Assembly: GCA_016708825.1 (NCBI GenBank) | Contig: JADJEZ010000006.1 | Coordinates: 62,001-126,000 of the forward strand | DNA from: Betaproteobacteria bacterium | Lineage (GTDB): Bacteria; Pseudomonadota; Gammaproteobacteria; Burkholderiales; Usitatibacteraceae | DNA length: 64,000 nucleotides | Direction: 5' to 3' | Shown here: positions 8,520 through 17,910 of the stretch, one piece after another | How positions within the stretch are numbered: the stretch's first letter is position 1 | Layout: each line of letters opens with the position of its first letter | The notes under the pieces: model-generated | Told to the model about the DNA's origin: nothing | The model's input: only the letters and a program-made list of their open reading frames with translations | Databases searched by the model: none | Position numbers and translations under genes: made by a program

Positions 8520-9541
8520 GGTCGGAGCACGCGCGCTGCCGCGCGCGCAAGTGTTTCCGGCTCGGAAAGTGCGAGGCGCAGGAAGGCCGTGCTCGGAAGC
8601 CCCAGGGCCTCGGGGCAGGCCACACGCAAGTCCTCCCCGCGGGGCAGATACCAGCTCGCGCCGGACATTTCTCCGCACCTTTCCGGAAGACCCAGCCTGG
8701 AGAGCGTGGCGTCCAGTTTTCCGGAGGCCGGCAGGATCAGGCCGAGGTAGGCGTTGGCCCGGTTGGCATGGGCAATGGTTTCCGTCCGGGAAATCGTCGC
8801 ATGCCACGGCACTGCGAGGGTCGCCACTGCAACCAGAACGAGTACAAAACCCCTCGACGTGGCCCAGAGCAGCGGCAAGGAGACCGCAACGAGAACGAGC
8901 GGCAGGAGGAAGAACTGCTCCTTGGCGAAGGCGACCATGGCGATTCCCGCTCCCGCGACCAGCGCAAGCCAGGGCGAAAGCGATGACCGCAAGACTCCCG
9001 CAACGAGCGCGCCCACTGCGAGGTAGAGGCCGAAGATCACGGGAAACTCCGCATAGAGCGTCTGGAACCAGAGCGACGCGGCGGGATCCGACATCACGAC
9101 GAGCACCGTCGCGCCATGCACGAGGGACGCGACTGGGAACGCCCCAAAGGCCGCCACCAGCGTACCGATCGCCAAGGTCGCGATGACGAGCTTGATGATC
9201 CCGACTTCACGCAATGCCGGGAACGAGATGTCGGGATTGCCCGCCAGGCGATGTTTCGCCACCACCAGGGCCGCGATCACCACTTCCGTTCCCGGATAGC
9301 ACGCCTCCGGGACGCGGGGCCCCAGTCGATAGCGTTCGAGCGGCGCCGCGGGCGAGGCCGAGAATCGCTTCTCTCCCGGCAGATCCGGATACAGGCCCAC
9401 GCAGGCGCTCGTTCGAATCATGTCGTACTGGTTCGCGACCGCGAGCATCGGCTCGTGCAGCACCACCGCCACGAGCCGCGCAACGCCCACAATCGCGAGC
9501 AACGCCCCCAGGATCGACAACGGAGAGAGCCGGTCAGCCAC
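8483..9541 (-). CDS. N-terminal part of frameshifted polytopic GT-C-like membrane protein
   Basis: 352 residues from a GTG (no better start, an in-frame stop lies just upstream) with about eight hydrophobic spans. A long extracytoplasmic loop after span 1 holds Cys, Asp and Pro residues (residues about 35-85). The last dozen codons before the stop are out of frame. The true protein probably runs on to base 7704, giving about 610 residues. Together with the neighbouring 538-residue protein it looks like a pair of membrane glycosyltransferases or mannosyltransferase-like proteins next to a polyprenyl-phosphate enzyme. Function inferred from topology and context only. Confidence 0.62.
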   Translation of the reverse strand: MADRLSPLSILGALLAIVGVARLVAVVLHEPMLAVANQYDMIRTSACVGLYPDLPGEKRFSASPAAPLERYRLGPRVPEACYPGTEVVIAALVVAKHRLAGNPDISFPALREVGIIKLVIATLAIGTLVAAFGAFPVASLVHGATVLVVMSDPAASLWFQTLYAEFPVIFGLYLAVGALVAGVLRSSLSPWLALVAGAGIAMVAFAKEQFFLLPLVLVAVSLPLLWATSRGFVLVLVAVATLAVPWHATISRTETIAHANRANAYLGLILPASGKLDATLSRLGLPERCGEMSGASWYLPRGEDLRVACPEALGLPSTAFLRLALSEPETLARAAARVLRPPRIRCLAISEW

Positions 9542-9663
9542 GCGGGTTCATCTCAAGGAACGCTCCTGTTCGGCATCGCTTGCTTCGCGGGCAGGGTCGC
9601 TGGTGTGCAGTTGCACGGCCTTCACGCTCGAAGGCGAACCGCGAGCCATCGTGGGTTGCGGCC

Positions 9664-10116
9664 TCACCGCCCGAGCCCGCGCGCCATCGCCACCGCCAGG
9701 AGCGGGATCAGCGCGGCCACGTGCAATTCCCACATCAAATAGCGGCGCATGCGCCTGCGCTCGTCCTCGGGGACCACGAAGCCCGGCTCGGCATTCACGC
9801 GCCGGCGCCAGCGGACGAACGCAAGCGTCGGCGGAATCGACAGGACCGCCACCGCGGCGAAGGCGGCGATCTTCGCCCAGAAGACCCAGTCCCCGGCGTA
9901 GAAGGCCCAGCCCTTGACGCCCCACGCGGCGCGCGACAACCCGGTGGCCAGCGCCACCACGGCAGCGCCGACATACCAGAGGTCCACCCGGACGAGCGTC
10001 CGGACGGCGTTCGCGTCCAGCGCGCCGCGGGCGAGCATCACTTCGACCGTGAGAAACGCGAAGAGCACGAACACCGCGCTGAAGTGCAGGTAGGCGAGCG
10101 CCGCATCGAGCCACAT
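9664..10116 (-). CDS. DUF2214 family membrane protein
   Basis: 150 residues with four predicted spans (about 6-28, 45-65, 78-98, 128-148), starting MWLDAALAYLHF, a beginning typical of DUF2214 predicted membrane proteins. The His in the first helix (YLHF) and the loop RAAWGVKGWAFY between spans 2 and 3 are characteristic. The biochemical role is unknown. The ATG lies 2 bases after the stop of the upstream aminotransferase, so the two are probably one transcript. The 122 bases between this gene and 9541 show no further feature. Confidence 0.8.
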   Translation of the reverse strand: MWLDAALAYLHFSAVFVLFAFLTVEVMLARGALDANAVRTLVRVDLWYVGAAVVALATGLSRAAWGVKGWAFYAGDWVFWAKIAAFAAVAVLSIPPTLAFVRWRRRVNAEPGFVVPEDERRRMRRYLMWELHVAALIPLLAVAMARGLGR

Positions 10117-10118
10117 GC

Positions 10119-11303
10119 TCAGGACCCCTTTCCGAGAAACGCCGCCAGGCGCGCCACCGCTTTCTCGAGGCGGGCGACGGGCTGCGTGTAGGCGATGCGG
10201 ATGTGCCGCCCGGGCTCGTGGAAGCCGAAGTCCTTGCCGGGCGTGAGGGCGATCGCCGCCTGCCCGAGGACCTCGCGCGCGAAGGCGAAGCTGTCCTGCG
10301 TGAGGCGGGAGCAGTCGGCGTAGATGTAGAAGGCGCCGTCGGGCTTCACGGGTATCCGGAATCCCAGCGCTTCGAGCGCCGGCAGCAGGAAATCGCGGCG
10401 CGCGGCGAGCTCCCGCCGTCGCTCCTCGACGATGGCGAGCGTGGCCGGCTCGAAGGCCGCCAGCGCCGCGTGCTGCGCGAGGGTGGATGCCGAGATGTAG
10501 AGGTTCTGCGCGAGCTTCTCGATCTCGCGCACGTAGGCCTGCGGCGCCACGAGCCAGCCCAGCCGCCAGCCGGTCATCTGGAAGTACTTGGAGAAACTGT
10601 TGATGACGAAGACATCCTCGCCCGCCTCGAGCGCCGTGCGCGCGTCGCGCCCGTAGGTGAGCCCGTGGTAGATCTCGTCGACCAGCAGCGTTCCCCCGCG
10701 CTCGCGCGCCAGGGCCGCCAGCGCCGCGACCTCGCCGGGCTCGAGCATCGTGCCGGTTGGATTGGACGGGCTCGCCACCATCGCGATGCGCGTGCGCGCC
10801 GTCCAGGCTTTCGCGGCCGCCTCCGCCAGGAGCTGGTAGCGCGATCGCGCGTCCACGGGCACCAGTCGCGGCACCCCGCCGAGTGCGTGCACGAAGTGGC
10901 GGTTGCAGGGATAGCCCGGATCGGCGAGAAGCACCTCGTCGCCCGGATCGAGAAGCACGCCCAAGGCAAGGAGCAGCGCCGCGCTCGACCCCGCGGTCAC
11001 GACGATGCGCCCGGCGGGAACCTCGACCCGGTAGCGCTCCCGGTAGAAGGCCGAGATCGCCTCGCGCAGCGCCGGGATGCCCAGCGCCGACGTGTAGTTC
11101 ATGGCGACCGCATCGAGCGCGCGCCTGGCGGCCTCCACCACGGGCGCAGGCGTCCGGAAATCCGGCTCGCCGATCTCGAGGTGGATCACGTCCCGCCCGC
11201 CGGCTTCCAGCTGCCTCGCGAGCGTCTGGATCTCCATCACTTCGAAAGGCGCGATATGCGCCATGCGCGCCGCGAGCAGCGGCGGAGCGGAAGGACCGTT
11301 CAT
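10119..11303 (-). CDS. Class I/II pyridoxal-phosphate aminotransferase
   Basis: 394 residues, full length for the aspartate/alanine aminotransferase fold type I family. Visible elements are the N-terminal IGEPDF substrate loop, GSSAALL cofactor phosphate region, NPTGT with Asn181, the Asp209 that pairs with the pyridine nitrogen (VDEIYHGL), the Schiff-base Lys239 in SFSKYF, the following TGWRLGW, and the carboxylate-binding Arg in the C-terminal RIAYTQP. The amino donor cannot be assigned; AlaA-type or aromatic/aspartate transferases share these features. It overlaps nothing and is transcribed with the DUF2214 gene. Confidence 0.9.
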   Translation of the reverse strand: MNGPSAPPLLAARMAHIAPFEVMEIQTLARQLEAGGRDVIHLEIGEPDFRTPAPVVEAARRALDAVAMNYTSALGIPALREAISAFYRERYRVEVPAGRIVVTAGSSAALLLALGVLLDPGDEVLLADPGYPCNRHFVHALGGVPRLVPVDARSRYQLLAEAAAKAWTARTRIAMVASPSNPTGTMLEPGEVAALAALARERGGTLLVDEIYHGLTYGRDARTALEAGEDVFVINSFSKYFQMTGWRLGWLVAPQAYVREIEKLAQNLYISASTLAQHAALAAFEPATLAIVEERRRELAARRDFLLPALEALGFRIPVKPDGAFYIYADCSRLTQDSFAFAREVLGQAAIALTPGKDFGFHEPGRHIRIAYTQPVARLEKAVARLAAFLGKGS

Positions 11304-11403
11304 CGTTCGGGGGCGGTTTCCATGTCGCTGCGGACAATCTTACCCGAGCGGGTTCCCGCCAACGATGCCTTGACGCCGCCTGCCGGCGCCACCAGCATGC
11401 GCA

Positions 11404-12460
11404 ATGATTCCTGCCTCCGTCCGCGCCAACAGACTTTGCGCCCCGCCCCGGGAGATCCCGCCGGGACTGCGCCTGGCGCTCCTGTGCCGCCACGACGTGC
11501 TCGCGAGCAACCTTTACGTGGTTCCGGCCGCCGTCCTCCTCGCCCTCGGCAACGTCCGCACCCCACCCGTGCTCGCCCGGGTTGCGCTGACGGTGATCGG
11601 CAGCGTGCTGCTCCTGCTCGCCCTGCAGGCGACGCTCGCCGCGTTGGCCGCCGCCATGCGCGAGCTCGCGATCATGCGGCGCGGCTTCTCCTCGGTGGGA
11701 CGAGTCGTCGCGTGCCGCCTCCCGTGGGAAAGGAAGGGCACCGACATCGCCTACGCCGAGTTCCTGGGCAACTGGGTCGTCCACACGGGCAAGTCCCAGA
11801 TGCGAGCCGCCACGGGCTGCCTGTCCAATCTGTTCGCGATGGGAGCGTTCTTCCTCATCGGCGCGCCGCTCCTCGCGATCGTGGCCGTGCTCGCCTACCA
11901 GGGGCGGCTTGCCGACCTCCGGGAATACGGCCCGGTCATCGGGGGCCTCGCCGGCACGATCGTCCTGTTCGCCTGCTGGTCCGGTACTGGGGCCGGTTCC
12001 AGGTGGACCGGGTGGCCGCCTACGTGCACTGGAGGCGTACGACCCTGCCGGGGAAGAACGACTACTTCGACGAGTGGGCGGAAAAGGAGGCGCGCAACTC
12101 GCTTGAGATGAACGCCGGCAGCATCGGGCACGACCCCCTGCCCGAAGTCGACTCGGTGAATCTCCGGTGCCGCGTCGAGTACTCGCCGCGCCCGGGCGAG
12201 CGATTCGCCGGCGAGGGCGTCGTGCGCTTGCGCAAGGGTCTCGATCCCGGCGGCGTGGAGCCGCTCATCTTCGACCCCGACCGGCCGGAGCGGGTGGTCT
12301 TCTTCGCGGGCCTGCCCGACGTGGCCCGGGTCACGGGGCGAGGCGAGTGGGAGCCGGTCGATCCCGTCCTGCCGGCCCTCAAGCTCGGCTTCACTTCCCT
12401 CGCCTGGATCGTCGCGTCCGGCTGCTCGTGCCCCATCTCGCCTGGCTCGCGCAGTAGTCG
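11404..12460 (+). CDS. Membrane protein with two frameshifts, unknown family
   Basis: Three frames must be joined to read this gene. From the ATG at 11404, 190 residues contain four hydrophobic helices (about 42-60, 67-90, 138-158, 170-188). A missing C near 11972 shifts the frame, after which the sequence continues sensibly as VRYWGRFQVDRVAAYVHW. A second missing C near 12404 leads to a natural ending, VPHLAWLAQ and TAG at 12458-12460. The repaired protein would be about 352 residues: a membrane half followed by a soluble beta-rich half. No family recognised. The two lost bases both fall in CCC runs, which favours consensus error over gene decay. Confidence 0.6.
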
Positions 12461-12488
12461 CACGCATGCGCCGGGCACGCGACTCCCC

Positions 12489-15400
12489 TCACCGGAGGCG
12501 CTCCGCCCAGAACTTCTGCAGGCGCTTGGCGGAGACGGGGAACGGCGTCTTCAGCTCCTGCGCGAAGAGCGAGATGCGAAGCTCCTCCACGAGCCAGCGA
12601 AACTCCTCAAGCCGCTCGGGTCGCGGCGTTCGGCCTCGTGGTCGGCGGCCGCCCGCGCCTCGTACTGGTTCCAGAGGCCGGCGATCACCGGGCCGTGGCG
12701 CACGTCCCGTTCGGGGTTGGCGCGGGCCTTCTGCATGCGCAGGGCGAGGCCCTTCAGGTAGCGCGGCAGCTCGCCGAGCTTCTCCCAGGGCGTCCGCGCG
12801 AGGAAACCCGGGAAGACGAGCCGGTCGCGCTGCGCCTTCACCTCGTGCACGACCTTGCCGAGCGAGGCGCCCTGGGCGATCGCCGCACCCAGCGCCTGAT
12901 GCGCTTCGGCTATCGCGTTCGCGTGGCGCGTGGCGGCCTCGCTCACCGCGGGCAGGCGCGCCTTGGCACGCTTCTTCTGCTCCTCGAAGGCCTTCGGCGA
13001 GCGCGGCGGCTCGTCCTCGCCGACGAAGGCCCGGTCGATCACCGCGGCGGCGAAGTCCTCGCGGAGCTTTTCCGCGGGCATCACGGACTGGAGCCTGAGG
13101 GCCAGGGCGTTGAAACCCGAAGGCCCGCGCTCGAGCTGCTTCACCTGTTCCTTGAGATCGAAGGCGAGCAGGCGCCGCACGCCGCCGCGATGGGCGTCGA
13201 GCGCCTTCTCCTTCGTGTCCATGAGGCGGATGGCGACACTCGCGCCCTCGTCCACGAGCGCCGGATAGCCGGTGAACGCCTGGTTCGACCTGCGGAACGT
13301 CACCTCCGCCGGCAGGTCGCCGAAATCCCAGCCGGTGATGCCCTCGCGCTCGAGGCCCGGTTTCGATTGCGCGAGCGTGAGCTGCGCGGCCTCGCCGAGC
13401 TGCCGTCGAAGTGCGGCGAGGTCCCGCCCCATGGCGAGCTCGCGCTTCGCATCGTCCACCACGCGCAGGTTCATCCGCAGGTGATCGGGCGGCTGGTCCT
13501 TCGACCATACGTCCGAGTCGAGGCGCTCGCCCACCAGGCGCGAGGCGTAGGCGAGCACCTCCTCGCCGATCGGCCGCTCCCCCGGCTTCGTGCGCTCGAG
13601 GAACTTCGTCACGTGCTCCGGAACCGGCACGAGCAGGACGCGGACCTTCTTGGGCAGCGCCTTCATGGTCCAGGCCACCTTCTCCCGGACCATGCCCGGT
13701 ACGAGCCAGTCGATGGCCGCCTCGTCCACCTGGTTGAGGAGCGCGAGCGGCACGTTCATCGTGACGCCGTCCATCGGGTGCCCCGGCTCGAACCGGTAGG
13801 CGAGCGCGAAGGCCTGGTCGCCCAGGCGAAGCTGCTTCGGGAAGAGTTCCTCCGTCACCGACTCCGCGCCGTGGCGCATGAGATCGGCCTTCGTGAGGAA
13901 GAGGAGCTTCGGCTCCGCCTTGGCCGCTTCCCCGTGCCACGCCTCGAGCGAGCGGACGTCGCGCACCTCCTCCGGAATCCGCGCGGCGTAGAAGCCGAAG
14001 ATCGCGCGATCGTCCACGAGCACGTCCTGGCGCCGCGCCCGGTGCTCGAGATCCTCCACCTCGCGCACGAGCGCGCGGTTGTGGGCGAAGAAGGGAAGCC
14101 TCGTGTCGAGCTCTCCCGCCACGAGCGCGCCCTCGATGAAGACCTCCCGCGATCGCACCGGGTCCAGCCGCCCGTAGCTCACCTTTCGGCGCGCGACGAT
14201 CACCAGGCCGTAGAGCGCCACCGACTCGTAGGCGAGCACCTCGCCGCGCTCGCGGTCCCAGTGCGGCTCGTTGTGCAGGCGCGTGACGAGGTGCTGCGCC
14301 GCGCGCCTCGATCCAGTCGGGCTCGATGCGCGCCACGTTGCGGGCGAAAACGCGAGTCGTCTCCTGCAGCTCGCCCGCCATGATCCAGCGTGGGCGGTTC
14401 TTCTTGAGGCCCGATCCCGGCCAGACGGCGAAGGGGATGCCGCGCGGGGCGTTGTAGTGATCTCCTTCCTGGCTTTTGAGACCCACGTTGGAGAGGAGCC
14501 CCGTGAGGAGCGCGCGGTGCACCTGCTCGTAGGTGGCGTCGGTCGCGTTCTCGCGGATCTTCAGCTCCGCGGCCATCTCGCGAAGCTGCCCCGCGAGGTC
14601 GCGCCACTCGCGCATCCGCACGTAGGAGAGGAAATGCTCGCGGCAGGTGGCCCAGAGCTTGCGGTTGGATTCCTTGTGGCGGAAGGCCTCGTCGAAGAAC
14701 TTCCACAGGTTCAGGAGCTGCACGAAGTCGGAGGCGTCGTCGCGGAACTCCTCGTGGGCGCGGTCGGACTCCTGGCGCAAGGCCAGCGGCCGATCGCGCG
14801 GATCCTGGATGGAGAGCGCGGCGGCGAGGATCACCATCTCGCAGAGGCAGTTGAACTCGCGCGCGGCGAGCAGCATCCGGCCGATCCTGGGGTCCACCGG
14901 CAGCTTCGCAAGCTCCCGGCCCAGGGGCGTGAGGACGCGCTTCTCATCGATGGCGCCCAGCTCGAAGAGGCTGCGGTAGCCGTCCTCGATCTGCCGCGGC
15001 GTGGGCGGCTCGAGGAAGGGAAAGGCCGCGATCTCGCCCAGCTCCAGCCCGGCCATGCGCAGGATCACGCTCGCGAGCGAGGTACGCAGGATCTCGGGCG
15101 TGGTGAAGTCGGGCCGCTCCTCGAAGTTCTCCTCGGCGTAGAGCCGGATCGCGACGCCGCTCGCCACGCGCCCGCAGCGCCCCGCGCGCTGCTTTGCCGC
15201 GGCCTGCGAGACGGGCTCGATGCGCAGCTGGTCGATCTTCTGCCGCGGGCTGAAGCGCTTGACGCGGGCAAGCCCCGTGTCGATCACGTAGTGGATGCCG
15301 GGCACGGTGAGCGAGGTCTCCGCCACATTCGTGGCGAGGACGATCCGCCGGTGGCCGGAGGGCTCGAAGACGCGGTCCTGTTCCTCGGCCGACAGGCGCG

Positions 15401-16367
15401 AGAAGAGCGGCAGGATCTCCGCGCCCTTGGGGTGGTGCTTGCGAAGCGTCTCGGCGGCCTCGCGGATTTCCCGCTCGCCCGGGAGGAACACGAGGATGTC
15501 GCCGGTGCGGCTGTGGTTTGCGATCTCGTCGACCGCCTTGGCGATGGCCTCGTTCATGTCGACCGGCTCGTCGTCCTCGTCCTCGAGCTCGAAGAACTCG
15601 GGGCGGTAACGGATCTCGACGGGCCAGGTGCGCCCGGACACCTCGATCACCGGCGCGCCGCCGAAGAAGTCCGAGAAGCGCTGGGTGTCGATGGTGGCGG
15701 AGGTGACGATCACCTTGAGCTCCGGACGCACGGCAACGAGACGCTTCAGGTAGCCCAGCAGGAAATCGATGTTGAGGCTGCGCTCGTGGGCCTCGTCGAC
15801 GATGATCGTGTCGTAGGCGCGAAGCTCCCGGTCCGAATGCGTTTCGGCGAGCAGGATGCCGTCCGTCATCACCTTGATGGCGGTCTCTGGCCCCGTGCGA
15901 TCCTGGAAGCGGATCTTGTGGCCCACGAAGCCCTTCGGCGTGCCGGGAAGCTCGTGGGCGAGGCGCGAGGCGAGGCTTCGCGCCGCGATGCGGCGCGGCT
16001 GCGTGCAGCCGATGAGGCCGGCCGCGCCCCGCTTGAGCGCGAGGCAGATCTTGGGGATCTGCGTGGTTTTGCCCGAACCCGTCTCGCCGCAGACGATGGT
16101 GACGGGATGGTTCGCGACCAGGGCCGCGATGTCGTCCCGCTTCTGCGCAATGGGCAGCTCATCGGGAAAGCGCGGTTCCGGCAGCCTCGCGAGGCGCGCA
16201 TCGCGGGCCTTTCGCGAACGCTCGACGAGCGCCTCCAGGAGCGCCTTCTCACGCTCGCCCGGTCGCCCCGCGCGCGCGTGCTTCGCCGCCGTGGCGGCCA
16301 GCGCGGCGATCTTCGGATGGTCGGCCGCGAGGGTCGTGGCCAGGAGGTCTTCGGGGAGGGCGATCAA
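12489..16367 (-). CDS. hrpA: ATP-dependent RNA helicase HrpA (two compensating frameshifts)
   Basis: About 1292 codons from a TTG, the normal size for HrpA. The DEAH-box helicase core is intact: GETGSGKT Walker A near residue 95, VDEAHERS, the SATID motif, and QRAGRCGR in the second RecA domain, followed by the helicase-associated and OB-fold regions. At about 14300 an extra base, probably in GCGCGCGGCG, shifts the frame; the correct continuation QHLVTRLHNEPHWDR lies one frame over and runs to about 12617. There, one missing G returns it to the original frame for the natural end AKRLQKFWAERLR. HrpA acts in RNA remodelling and ribosome rescue. The breaks cancel out, which suggests sequence error. 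Confidence 0.85.
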   Translation of the reverse strand: MIALPEDLLATTLAADHPKIAALAATAAKHARAGRPGEREKALLEALVERSRKARDARLARLPEPRFPDELPIAQKRDDIAALVANHPVTIVCGETGSGKTTQIPKICLALKRGAAGLIGCTQPRRIAARSLASRLAHELPGTPKGFVGHKIRFQDRTGPETAIKVMTDGILLAETHSDRELRAYDTIIVDEAHERSLNIDFLLGYLKRLVAVRPELKVIVTSATIDTQRFSDFFGGAPVIEVSGRTWPVEIRYRPEFFELEDEDDEPVDMNEAIAKAVDEIANHSRTGDILVFLPGEREIREAAETLRKHHPKGAEILPLFSRLSAEEQDRVFEPSGHRRIVLATNVAETSLTVPGIHYVIDTGLARVKRFSPRQKIDQLRIEPVSQAAAKQRAGRCGRVASGVAIRLYAEENFEERPDFTTPEILRTSLASVILRMAGLELGEIAAFPFLEPPTPRQIEDGYRSLFELGAIDEKRVLTPLGRELAKLPVDPRIGRMLLAAREFNCLCEMVILAAALSIQDPRDRPLALRQESDRAHEEFRDDASDFVQLLNLWKFFDEAFRHKESNRKLWATCREHFLSYVRMREWRDLAGQLREMAAELKIRENATDATYEQVHRALLTGLLSNVGLKSQEGDHYNAPRGIPFAVWPGSGLKKNRPRWIMAGELQETTRVFARNVARIEPDWIEARGAAPRHAPAQRAALGPRARRGARLRVGGALRPGDRRAPKGELRAAGPGAIAGGLHRGRARGGRARHEASLLRPQPRARARGGGSRAPGAAPGRARGRSRDLRLLRRADSGGGARRPLARGVARGSGQGGAEAPLPHEGRSHAPRRGVGDGGTLPEAASPGRPGLRARLPVRAGAPDGRRHDERAARAPQPGGRGGHRLARTGHGPGEGGLDHEGAAQEGPRPARAGSGARDEVPRAHEAGGAADRRGGARLRLAPGGRAPRLGRMVEGPAARSPADEPARGGRCEARARHGAGPRRTSTAARRGRAAHARAIETGPRARGHHRLGFRRPAGGGDVPQVEPGVHRLSGARGRGRECRHPPHGHEGEGARRPSRRRAAPARLRSQGTGEAARARAFGFQRPGPQAPVRDARGKAPRGLRRRGDRPGLRRRGRAAALAEGLRGAEEACQGAPARGERGRHAPRERDSRSASGAGCGDRPGRLARQGRARGEGAARPARLPGFPRADALGEARRAAALPEGPRPAHAEGPRQPRTGRAPRPGDRRPLEPVRGAGGRRPRGRTPRPERLEEFRWLVEELRISLFAQELKTPFPVSAKRLQKFWAERLR

Positions 16368-16530
16368 GCCGTCATTTTACGGCCCCCCGCGGATCGAGCG
16401 CGCGATGGACCTTCGTCGCGATGGGGGCGCGCCGCCCGGGCCGCGTCGCGGACCGGGCCCGCGCTCGCGCCTGGCGCGGTCCCGGATGGTTCTGGACTTC
16501 GTCGCGCAAGCGGCGGTAGCCTTGGCTGCC

Positions 16531-17865
16531 ATGATGCGCCCGTGTTGCACGATGATCCGGAACCGGATGCCCGTCATCCTGGTCGTGGCAATGCTGGCCA
16601 CGGGCTGCGGCGGCGGCGGTACCGGCGCCGCGATCGACGCGGTCTATCCACCGACGGTCGACGGCGCGCGCGACATCGTCGACACCACGCTCGTCGTGGA
16701 CCTCGCCGCGCGCAGCGCCCGGGCCACCATCACCGTGGCGGCGGCAACGTCGACCGGGCTGTCGCTCGAGATCGGAGATCTCGAGGTCACTGCGGTGACC
16801 CTGAACGGCAGGCCGCTGCTCTGGGTCGACGCCGGGAGTCGCATCGACATCGGCGTGCCGCCGTCGACGTCTCCGTTCGCCGTGGTCATCGACTACGCCT
16901 GGCGCTTCCACGATGCCTTCGACGGCGTGGCCACGAGCGGCTACACGCTGACGTGGCCATACCATTGCGGAAACGTCTTCCCTTGCCGGTCCGCGCCGTC
17001 CGATGGCACTACCTTCCACCTGTCGGTCACCGGCGCGGCCGGCGGCACGCCCTTGTACCCCGCCGAGATTCCGGCCGACGCGCCGTCCTATATGGCTGCG
17101 TGGATCGTCGATGACTTCACCCGCCTCGATCTCGGCAGGACCGCGGCGGGGACTCGGGTGGCGATCTGGCACCGCGGTGACGAGGCCGCGTCGGCCGCCG
17201 CCGGCGGCGCCCACCTTCGGGCTTCGTTCGACTGGATGGAGCGCAACCTGGGGCCGTACCGCTTCGGCAACGAGGTCGGTTCGGTCTCCGCCCGGTGGGG
17301 CCCGGGCGCCTATGGCGGCATGGAGCACCACCCGATGTGGCACGTGTCGAGCGCATCGCTCGCCGACGCCGCCGCCAACGTCCACGAGGCAGCCCACGGC
17401 TGGTTCGGCAATGGCGTGCGCCTGCGCTGCTGGGAGGACTTCGTGCTCAGCGAGGGAACGGTCGAGTACCTGAAATGGCGTGTGCTCGACGAGGTCGCAC
17501 CGGCCGGCGTCGCCGATCGGGTCTGGGCGGGCTTCGCGAGCGAACTCGAGGCCATGCGCAACGGCCAGGGGAACGGCGTCGCGTGGCCGCAGGGCTGCGG
17601 CCGGATCGACATCCTCGGCGACGGCCTGTTCTCGCGGGTGCCATACGTCAAGGGCGCTTACTTCTACCGCGCGGTGGCCGACCGGGTCGGCCGTCCCGTG
17701 CTCGACCAAGCCCTTCGCACGTTCTATGCGCGTTGGCAGGGCAAGGCCGCGGGCATGAACGACATGCTCGACACCATCCGGGAGGTCACCGGATTCGACG
17801 CCGATACCTGCGCCCGGGCCTGGCTCGGCAGCGCGACCCTGCCGGCGGGTCCGGGGTGCCCGTAG
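16531..17865 (+). CDS. M1-type zinc metallopeptidase lipoprotein
   Basis: A secreted protein of about 440 residues with a lipoprotein signal ending LATGC (lipobox) then a glycine-rich linker. The ATG may be at 16531 or 16552; the latter gives a tighter signal peptide. The C-terminal half has the gluzincin motif HEAAHGWFGN (His278 and His282 counting from 16552) with the third ligand in SEGT, Glu301, eighteen residues on, exactly as in M1 aminopeptidases. In place of the GAMEN exopeptidase motif it has YGGMEHH. The N-terminal beta domain matches the M1 layout. Envelope or periplasmic peptidase; possibly horizontally acquired, which is not testable here. Confidence 0.8.
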   Translation: MMRPCCTMIRNRMPVILVVAMLATGCGGGGTGAAIDAVYPPTVDGARDIVDTTLVVDLAARSARATITVAAATSTGLSLEIGDLEVTAVTLNGRPLLWVDAGSRIDIGVPPSTSPFAVVIDYAWRFHDAFDGVATSGYTLTWPYHCGNVFPCRSAPSDGTTFHLSVTGAAGGTPLYPAEIPADAPSYMAAWIVDDFTRLDLGRTAAGTRVAIWHRGDEAASAAAGGAHLRASFDWMERNLGPYRFGNEVGSVSARWGPGAYGGMEHHPMWHVSSASLADAAANVHEAAHGWFGNGVRLRCWEDFVLSEGTVEYLKWRVLDEVAPAGVADRVWAGFASELEAMRNGQGNGVAWPQGCGRIDILGDGLFSRVPYVKGAYFYRAVADRVGRPVLDQALRTFYARWQGKAAGMNDMLDTIREVTGFDADTCARAWLGSATLPAGPGCP

Positions 17866-17910
17866 GACGACGGGGCACCAGCCGGCCGCCGACCGGTATT
17901 CCGGGGGCCG

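Noticed and set aside
14271..17114. Long plus-strand open frame opposite hrpA
   Set aside because: Complement of the conserved helicase gene; composition is that of a shadow frame and it runs into the M1 peptidase gene in the wrong frame.
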